A DNA stretch of 44,070 bases, from IMG/VR virus record IMGVR_UViG_3300021131_000013, positions 1 to 44,070 of that record; one strand, 5' to 3'. Below the pieces are notes generated by a model. It did not search any database. It saw nothing but the letters and a program-made list of their open reading frames with translations, and was not told the DNA's origin. Made by a program: the position numbers and the translations under genes. Positions 39,097-44,070 of the stretch are shown here, piece after piece. This stretch comes from a virus. Numbering within the stretch: the first letter of the stretch is position 1; each line of letters opens with the position of its first letter.

Positions 39097-39445
39097 AGAC
39101 GGGGACGGGCGCGTTCCAATTAGAAATAGCACTCAGCATGAGGCCACGCCTTATTTACTTGTGGACTTTCCATTGGGAAAAGACTTTGATGCCCTGTATC
39201 CACGCATAAAGCTACGCTCTGTTATTGAAAAGTATTGGGTAATCCTATCGGATCGTTCTGCTGGTAAAACTTTAGCCGAGTCTGGAAAAAGGTTTGGCCT
39301 GACGCGGGAGCGAGTCCGTCAAATCGAGGCCAAGTTTCAACGATTAGTAGGTGAGCAGTATTGGCGCGGTGTAGAAAAAGATTTGGCTAGGATATGTGAA
39401 CTCCAGCATTTAGCAGAGCCTTTTTTAAATTCTGAGAAGCCTTGA
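39086..39445 (+). CDS. Stand-alone sigma70 region-4-like protein
   Basis: 119 residues. Residues 60-88 (GKTLAESGKRFGLTRERVRQ then IEAKFQRL) match sigma70 region 4.2, the helix-turn-helix that reads the -35 box, including the hallmark RERVRQIEAK. Regions 1-3 and the -10-binding region 2 are absent, and the first 55 residues show no known domain. It could recruit or redirect host RNA polymerase to late promoters, as other phage sigma-like factors do; a general HTH regulator is the alternative. Last gene of the early unit; its 3' end overlaps the primase gene tail to tail by 59 bases. Confidence 0.82.
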   Translation: MNLKDGDGRVPIRNSTQHEATPYLLVDFPLGKDFDALYPRIKLRSVIEKYWVILSDRSAGKTLAESGKRFGLTRERVRQIEAKFQRLVGEQYWRGVEKDLARICELQHLAEPFLNSEKP

Positions 39446-40220
39446 ACTTCCCTACACGCTTATGATAATCATTGAAGTCTTCCCCAATTGTGTCGGAGAG
39501 CCAATAAGGTTTGCCTGTTTCTTTGGCAACAGACTCTCCGATATGGTTGGGGTCATTGTCAGCAACGATGATCCCATCCCTGATGTTCCGCGCTATGAAC
39601 TTCATATTACTTGCACTAAAGCAAACATAGATCGAATACTTGATGTTGTTGGCCTTCATACACTCCCGAATGCTGATGCCTGTCGCGTAACCCTCGCAAA
39701 AAATAGGAATGCCTTTTGCATTCATGCAGAACGATGCGCCTTTGGTCGTTTGTCCATGCAAGAACTTTTTATTCCCCTCATTATCGATGAGTTGCACTCC
39801 CACCAACCTGTTATCCCGCCTCATTGGTATAACTAAGATATCTTTGCCATCCTTAGTCCATACATTACCCTGTTCGTCAGGGAAACCTTTGCCTACTAGG
39901 TATGGGTGGGTCTTTAACTCAGTCTGATGCAAAATCCAGCCAGCTTTCTTAGACGCTCTTTCAGCAGACTCCAAAGCCTGATTCTTGGACTGCTCAATCC
40001 TTTGCCTGATGTCAGGGCTATCCATAGTCTTACCATCTTCAAACCAAGTAGCGGGCTTATCCATCGTAGCCCAATTCTGAACCCATCCTACATTACCAAG
40101 AAACTTATATCTCCCGTTGCTACTTCGCGGTTTATCTTCTGTTGGAGTTGGCATCCAGCGATCTAATTGGATACCACTCAATATGAGGCCATGCGACCTA
40201 GCGAAGTCTTCAAATCTCAT
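39387..40220 (-). CDS. Toprim-type DNA primase
   Basis: 277 residues. N-terminal 'LDRWMPTPTEDKPRSSNGRY' and 'GNVGWVQNW' segment, a helical middle, then the Toprim fold: 'IPIFCEGYATGISI' (Glu176), 'DGIIVADNDPN' (Asp221, Asp223) and 'DFNDY'. This is the TraC/phage alpha type of primase core, lacking a helicase domain and a CHC2 zinc finger. It would make RNA primers alongside the helicase encoded two genes upstream. It starts inside the previous gene (11-base overlap). Confidence 0.85.
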   Translation of the reverse strand: MRFEDFARSHGLILSGIQLDRWMPTPTEDKPRSSNGRYKFLGNVGWVQNWATMDKPATWFEDGKTMDSPDIRQRIEQSKNQALESAERASKKAGWILHQTELKTHPYLVGKGFPDEQGNVWTKDGKDILVIPMRRDNRLVGVQLIDNEGNKKFLHGQTTKGASFCMNAKGIPIFCEGYATGISIRECMKANNIKYSIYVCFSASNMKFIARNIRDGIIVADNDPNHIGESVAKETGKPYWLSDTIGEDFNDYHKRVGKFKASQNLKKALLNAGVHIS

Positions 40221-40371
40221 TCTTATTCCTCTTAGGATTATCTAGTAGCACCGCCTTCATACGCTCCTCGTATTGCTTCTTAGGAGATTTGAATATCTCA
40301 TCCCAATTCTTTTCAAATTGTTCTTTATCAGGGATCGGTCTTGGCTTATGCCCTTTTCCACCATCTCTCAT
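40210..40371 (-). CDS. 53-residue conserved phage protein (GKGxKPRPI type)
   Basis: MRDGGKGHKPRPIPDKEQFE, 'NWDEIFKSPKKQYEERMKAV'. The 'GKGxxPRPxxxxxxFxxNWDxIF' pattern recurs in many phages, usually near replication genes, with no known function. ATGA overlap with the helicase gene. Confidence 0.75.
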   Translation of the reverse strand: MRDGGKGHKPRPIPDKEQFEKNWDEIFKSPKKQYEERMKAVLLDNPKRNKNEI

Positions 40372-41846
40372 TTTCTTTTCTCCATTCCTTTAACCCAGCG
40401 TATGTTCTTATGCTTTACCCAATTGATCGTAGTCAATGAGGGTATGCGCGGTGTATGGATCAAGCCTTTAGGCCAGACTCCAAACTTCTCACGATACTTA
40501 TGGCTTGCCCAATTAGGGTTGTAGTTCTTGTCATTGGCGATATGCAGTAGCTCAGAGTAAAAGAATTGCTTCTCTGTCTTTTGTGCATTGTGAGTATCAC
40601 CCAACGCGACTAATTCACCAGCAACTGCACCTACCTGTTTCTTTAGTTTGACATGACCGCATTGAGCGCAAGTGTCACTATGTCTAGGCCAAAGAGAAGC
40701 GCATACAGGACATTTTTGTTCTGTCTTTTCTTTATCAGTAGGTTCTTTTTTAGTTTTCTCTTCTTTGTTGTGAAGGTCTTTAACTCCATCTGCGTAGATC
40801 TGCTCCCATTCGTCTCTGAAACGAATGTAATTACCTGAGTGATCTAGCCATAGGGCAAACTCTTTGCCTTCATATGGACGCATGACGCGCCCTAGCTGTT
40901 GAATATGTGAACTAAGAGACTTAGAAAATGGCCTAGCTGATACCCCAACCATAACATCAGGGACATCAAACCCCCTAGTAAGAATATCAGTAGCGATAAG
41001 CCCATGAATATCTGTATCGGGCTTGGCGAAATCCTCGATGGCAGCTTTCTTAAATTCATCATTGTCCTTATAAGAAATTGAAACAAAGTTATAACCTTTA
41101 TTTGCAAACTGTTGAACGAGGTCTGCTCCGTGTGCTACACCAGCGCAGAACACAATGGTTTTGCGAGGCCGTCCATATAATTCATGGCATTTCTTTATCC
41201 ATTCCTCAACGATATCGCCTGTGATCTGCATCCCGCGCTCTGTTACTTGGTCAGGACTCCATTCACCAGCAACCTTCTTTACCCCTGTCATATTGATCTC
41301 TTTAGCAATATAAACTTTAAGAGGTGTAAGCCATGACTTATCAACTAGGGCTTCAGTTGTAGAAGCGCAGACTACATTGGAATAGATGTTTCCTAACCCT
41401 TTGGTAAAAGGGGTCGCGGTTAGGCCAATGACTTTGAGTTTAGGGTTATCTTGGATTAGTTCTGTAATCTTCTTACGGGCTATGTGGCATTCGTCCACAA
41501 TAAGAAGGTCGATATCTGGAAACTTGTTACGCTTTTCTAAGGTCTGCGCGGAGCATACTTGGATACGCTCTGAGGTATCGTACTTCCAATGGTTAGCCTG
41601 ATAGACTCCATGATTGATTCTATATTTAGATAGCCGTCCGCTAGTCTGATCTACTAAGACAATCCGATCTAAGATCATGGCTGATTTTTTGTAGTTATCT
41701 GAGGTAGCTTTCATTAGAGAGATAGCTACTTCAGTTTTACCAAATCCTGTTGGTGCGTAGAGTAATTGCGCCCGATGCCCATCTTTAAATCCATCCCTCA
41801 AAGCACCAATTACCCATTCTTGATGCTCCCTTAATTCTAATTCCAT
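40368..41846 (-). CDS. SF2 DNA helicase with C-terminal zinc finger
   Basis: 492 residues from ATG 41846, preceded by AAGGAGAG; an upstream TTG in frame is not needed. Motifs: Walker A 'APTGFGKT' (31-38), 'DECH' (118-121), 'TATP' (143-146), motif VI 'QQLGRVMRP' (316-324). A CPVC...CAQC zinc finger (379-396) follows, then a basic end. Resembles phage UvsW/RecG-like or DEAD/H helicases that remodel or open DNA for replication. Operon with primase and ParB-like gene. Confidence 0.9.
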   Translation of the reverse strand: MELELREHQEWVIGALRDGFKDGHRAQLLYAPTGFGKTEVAISLMKATSDNYKKSAMILDRIVLVDQTSGRLSKYRINHGVYQANHWKYDTSERIQVCSAQTLEKRNKFPDIDLLIVDECHIARKKITELIQDNPKLKVIGLTATPFTKGLGNIYSNVVCASTTEALVDKSWLTPLKVYIAKEINMTGVKKVAGEWSPDQVTERGMQITGDIVEEWIKKCHELYGRPRKTIVFCAGVAHGADLVQQFANKGYNFVSISYKDNDEFKKAAIEDFAKPDTDIHGLIATDILTRGFDVPDVMVGVSARPFSKSLSSHIQQLGRVMRPYEGKEFALWLDHSGNYIRFRDEWEQIYADGVKDLHNKEEKTKKEPTDKEKTEQKCPVCASLWPRHSDTCAQCGHVKLKKQVGAVAGELVALGDTHNAQKTEKQFFYSELLHIANDKNYNPNWASHKYREKFGVWPKGLIHTPRIPSLTTINWVKHKNIRWVKGMEKRK

Positions 41847-41882
41847 ATCTCTCCTTAACTTCCGCAAACCCTGCGGTGTGGG

Positions 41883-42059
41883 TCAAACTACTTGTTTTTG
41901 TAATTCCTTATTTACTAATGATTCATAAAGCATTTCAGATAACTCTTTTAGAGCATAAGAATAATCGGCTGCCTGTTCATAACTTTGTTTGTTTGCTTCT
42001 TCAAGAATACGATTTAATAACTTTTGTGCTTTGATTAAATAGAGTGAATGGTCTTCCAT
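41883..42059 (-). CDS. 58-residue helical protein
   Basis: MEDHSLYLIKAQKLLNRILE, 'KQSYEQAADYSYALKELSEM'. All-helical with a TPR-like helix pair; starts as TAATG on the ParB-like gene's stop. Possibly a helicase or ParB partner. Confidence 0.7.
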   Translation of the reverse strand: MEDHSLYLIKAQKLLNRILEEANKQSYEQAADYSYALKELSEMLYESLVNKELQKQVV

Positions 42060-42895
42060 TATTTTTCTTTTCTTTTCATGGAGTTGATAATTTTAACCGC
42101 TTCCGCGTGGCGGTTCTGATACATATCGCGACTTTCTCGAAGTGCTTTATTGTCAATTTCCAAAACACGGATTTGTTCTCTAAGATTCGCAACAGTCTCC
42201 TCGATGTCAATCTTCTCGATCTCGGAGGCATTCCATTGACCAATCGCGATCTTATCTCTGAGAATCGTATTCTCTTCAGAGAGCTGTTCAATCGTGTGGC
42301 AAAGTTCGCGAATTTTCTCCTCGTCTTCATCGTAATCATCAGGCACTCCCGTTGGTTGAGGATTATCTGCTGGCTTGGGCTTTTTACCAATGTTAGTGGT
42401 ATCCATCTTAGATTGTTTGCCATGCTTATCTACATAAGTCGTTGGGGTTTTTACTGGTTGTTTTACTGGTTCTTTTTCTTTCTTTACGCGCCCGACTGTC
42501 ATGGCTGAAACGCCTATGTGCCTAGCTATCTGCGCGTTAGACCAATTACTCCATACTGGATGGCCTAACATGATCTCTACTGATCTGCGATAGTCTTCCG
42601 CAGTCATGTTAAGCCCGTGCTTATTGTCTCCCAGAGCAAAAAGCGTAGCTTCTTCTATGGTTCCTTGCTTAACATCGGCATCGATTGTTTCGTTGCCAAT
42701 CTTTTGAGTTGCAAAGTAGCGGTGAAATCCTGACGCAAGCCAATAGCTTGAGCCGTCAAAGAATACGGTGATTGGAGGAAACACTTCTCCGTCCATCATC
42801 TGTGCCGCGTATTCGTCTACTTTGTCTTGATTTAATTGTTTGCGGATTTGAGTCCCGCCATCAATACGAATGTCTGATACGTTAAGTTTTTTCAC
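42059..42895 (-). CDS. ParB/sulfiredoxin-fold DNA-binding protein
   Basis: 278 residues from GTG 42895, five bases after AGGAG. N-terminal ParB-like domain with 'YWLASGFHRYFATQKIG' in place of the usual GxxRxxA box, a helix-turn-helix ('SNWSNAQIARHIGVSAMTVG', 117-136), a Pro/Lys linker and a C-terminal coiled coil (about 198-262). Phage versions act as regulators, nucleases or replication factors. It is next to the palindrome-rich region, a plausible binding site, and heads the helicase-primase operon. Confidence 0.85.
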   Translation of the reverse strand: MKKLNVSDIRIDGGTQIRKQLNQDKVDEYAAQMMDGEVFPPITVFFDGSSYWLASGFHRYFATQKIGNETIDADVKQGTIEEATLFALGDNKHGLNMTAEDYRRSVEIMLGHPVWSNWSNAQIARHIGVSAMTVGRVKKEKEPVKQPVKTPTTYVDKHGKQSKMDTTNIGKKPKPADNPQPTGVPDDYDEDEEKIRELCHTIEQLSEENTILRDKIAIGQWNASEIEKIDIEETVANLREQIRVLEIDNKALRESRDMYQNRHAEAVKIINSMKRKEK

Positions 42896-42921
42896 TTTCT
42901 CTCCTAGCAGTTGGACTTCTT

Positions 42922-42962
42922 AGTATAACAAAGTTGTAACGCGGTTTCTACAATTTTCTACA
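42922..42962 (-). promoter_or_regulatory. ParB-operon promoter with direct repeats
   Basis: Minus-strand -10 TATACT (42927-42922) with only a weak -35; directly upstream, TTCTACA occurs twice on the plus strand (42946-42952, 42956-42962), ten bases apart, i.e. on the same helix face. This would suit an activator or autoregulatory ParB-like protein. Confidence 0.5.
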
Positions 42963-43021
42963 TAGCGCGGTAAGTAACATTGCGCGATGTTGAGATATGA
43001 AGCATGATGCTGATTGGTGAA

Positions 43022-43255
43022 CGCACTCCAGCCTCCCAGAGTGCGCCTTTAACTGTATGCTTATTGGAGCCACAGCACTCGCCAGACTTTCGTAGAATCG
43101 GATCTAAGCTTCGCCACCGATTTGTGCGCTGTTACATCTACTATCCCCCAGTTGCGCTTGTATCTATATCGCTGATGTTTTTAGCCGTCCGATATAAACC
43201 ACCGCTAGGAGTAACTCCTCTTTTGAAGAGGACACAATACACACCATCTGATGGT
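43022..43255. repeat. Cluster of six short inverted repeats
   Basis: CGCACTC/GAGTGCG (43022-43028, 43039-43045); AATCGG/CCGATT (43096-43101, 43117-43122); TATATCG/CGATATA (43165-43171, 43190-43196); GGAGTAACTCC (43208-43218); TCCTCTT/AAGAGGA (43216-43222, 43226-43232); ACCATC/GATGGT (43243-43248, 43250-43255). Such density in 234 non-coding bases suggests a folded RNA or a protein-binding origin. Confidence 0.65.
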
Positions 43256-43294
43256 ATGAATAAAACTCTAATTGTGAAGTAGGGAAATTTCTTT

Positions 43295-43461
43295 CGCTAC
43301 TTGGTTACTCCTAGCAGTTCCGTTAGATTAAATCAGAACAAAATTATTTGCAACAGAAATTTAATAAAGGAAAACCCCTAGTTTTTTAGGCTAGGGGTTT
43401 TGGGGATCGTGGATCCGTGGGCTTGCTTTGCACAAGTCAACTGCTAGGCTAACCAAGTGCG
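43295..43461. repeat. Imperfect long inverted repeat around a terminator
   Basis: The minus-strand sequence of 43319-43295 and the plus-strand sequence of 43439-43461 read AACTGCTAGG, then AG or C, then TAACCAAGT, then GCG (with one extra A in one arm). The arms enclose the hairpin at 43371-43401. Confidence 0.6.
43371..43401 (-). terminator. Strong hairpin terminator
   Basis: Eleven-base stem AAAACCCCTAG/CTAGGGGTTTT (43371-43381 with 43391-43401), nine-base loop. The T-rich ends allow termination in both directions. On the minus strand it follows the HNH gene and would end the late unit if the window ends join. Confidence 0.8.
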
Positions 43462-43513
43462 TGTCAGATTGGGCAATCGACCTACTAAATATACCACCAG
43501 AAGTCAAGAAAAG

Positions 43514-43804
43514 TCAAGATGTAGTATTAATGTGGTTATTTTCAAACAACCAACCTATGGTGGCGCGGTGAGCTTCTTCCCACATTTCTACCCTTTGTGC
43601 TTTTGATAGGTTCTTGCCTTGATCGAGTTCCGCGTGGCAAGTAAAGCAGAGGCTCGCGACTCGGTAATCATGGCACTTAATTCCTCGGCCTTTACCGTCT
43701 CGAAGCTGGTTACTGTGCGCTGCAACCACCGTTCCATCGTCTCTTCCACAATGCTGACAGGGGGATTGTCTAAGGATTTCAAGTAGTTTCCTATTCCTAT
43801 ACAT
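43514..43804 (-). CDS. HNH nuclease, YbcO/DUF1364-like
   Basis: 96 residues, the same length as I recall for E. coli YbcO. CQHC (16, 19) and CFTC with His (53, 56, 57) form the zinc site, with 'VVAAHSNQLRDGKGRGIKCHD' carrying the catalytic-type His30, and 'GWLFENNHI' at the end. Family members are small lambdoid-region nucleases acting on branched or nicked DNA. Could assist recombination or packaging. Confidence 0.85.
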   Translation of the reverse strand: MYRNRKLLEILRQSPCQHCGRDDGTVVAAHSNQLRDGKGRGIKCHDYRVASLCFTCHAELDQGKNLSKAQRVEMWEEAHRATIGWLFENNHINTTS

Positions 43805-44025
43805 TAACAGCGACCATCTATGTCTTCATCATCTTTATTAAAACGAACACTTTTGGATATATTGTGGTTTAGAAGCGCGGAATAGGCCATTTGATAGGCA
43901 TCGCGCTCTTTTTCCACAACCAATATCCTACCATTAAGACGGTCTATCTCATTTTGTTGGATACGGATCTGCTTACGAAGGTAATCATCGGCCTCTTCCC
44001 GATCATCGGTAGTAAATGTAGTCAT
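43804..44025 (-). CDS. Coiled-coil protein, 73 residues
   Basis: MTTFTTDDREEADDYLRKQI followed by heptads 'QQNEIDRLNGRILVVEKERD'. Acidic ends. AAGAGAA precedes the ATG; TAATG overlap with the HNH gene. Reminiscent of small coiled-coil phage proteins of unknown function. The 45 bases beyond it to the window edge hold the likely stop of the gene at base 1. Confidence 0.7.
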   Translation of the reverse strand: MTTFTTDDREEADDYLRKQIRIQQNEIDRLNGRILVVEKERDAYQMAYSALLNHNISKSVRFNKDDEDIDGRC

Positions 44026-44070
44026 TTCTCTTGTGCCTTTCCCATTGGTTCAATTGTTATTGTTCCCCAT

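Larger units (their letters stand above)
42896..43513. other. 618-base non-coding region, palindrome-rich
   Basis: Contains a promoter for the ParB operon (-10 AGTATA read on the minus strand, 42922-42927), paired TTCTACA repeats, six short inverted repeats (43022-43255), a long imperfect inverted repeat (43295-43319 with 43439-43461) and a strong hairpin (43371-43401). No convincing gene; a 92-codon plus frame at 43004 spans the palindromes and has no gene-like features. Candidate replication origin and regulatory region. Confidence 0.65.

Noticed and set aside
43004-43282. 92-codon plus frame in the 43-kb gap
   Set aside because: No clear ribosome site, composition unlike neighbours, and it runs across six inverted repeats, so the DNA is better explained as non-coding structure.
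43401-43500. tRNA-like stretch ending in ACCACCA
   Set aside because: No matching acceptor arm upstream and no T-loop consensus; no cloverleaf could be drawn on either strand.

Overview
The window looks like a near-complete or complete genome of a tailed phage of podovirus type, probably from an aquatic (most likely freshwater) proteobacterial host. The evidence is a P22-like order of terminase, portal, scaffold, capsid, connector and fibre genes, with no tape-measure, tail-tube or sheath gene. The DNA is AT-rich and the genes are tightly packed, mostly with ATGA or TAATG start-stop overlaps. The host guess is inference. No integrase, CI-like repressor, DNA polymerase or tRNA gene was recognised, so replication probably relies on a host polymerase. 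Bases 1 and 44070 may be adjacent on a circular or circularly permuted map: the protein cut off at base 1 would reach an in-frame stop seven codons into the other end.

Layout. (a) 32.4 to 1 kb, minus strand, late genes: small terminase, small accessory genes, a LexA-like winged helix, large terminase, portal, a GroES-like co-chaperonin, scaffold, two head proteins including the major capsid protein, and a second structural block. That block holds an 850-residue virion protein, a run of small basic proteins sharing KGG and RGKTRA-type motifs, connector proteins, fibres, a 2OG-Fe(II) oxygenase, a holin and an endolysin. (b) 19.8-22.0 kb, plus strand: a two-gene insert coding for a TPR-glycosyltransferase and a methyltransferase, running against the late genes and bounded by a terminator and a divergent promoter region. 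(c) 32.4-32.7 kb: divergent control region with a strong sigma70-type promoter, repeats and an inverted repeat. (d) 32.7-39.4 kb, plus strand: about 28 small, mostly unknown early genes, many behind a near-identical ribosome binding cassette, ending in a stand-alone sigma region-4-like protein. (e) 42.9-39.4 kb, minus strand: ParB-like DNA-binding protein, SF2 helicase and Toprim primase, convergent with the early genes. (f) 42.9-43.5 kb: palindrome-rich non-coding stretch, a candidate origin or structured RNA. (g) 44.0-43.5 kb, minus strand: a coiled-coil protein and a YbcO-like HNH nuclease, which would be the end of the late unit if the ends join.

How it fits together (inference): the early promoter at 32.6 kb drives the small-gene array, which ends in the sigma-like protein that could redirect host RNA polymerase. 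The helicase, primase and ParB-like protein set up replication from a nearby palindromic region. The late unit then makes heads with the help of the phage co-chaperonin and scaffold, packages DNA, adds the short tail and fibres, and lyses the host. Two points merit most attention: a GIY-YIG homing endonuclease that seems to have taken over the start region of the connector gene, leaving it with an apparent AUU start, and the family of small basic proteins with a shared C-terminal signature.
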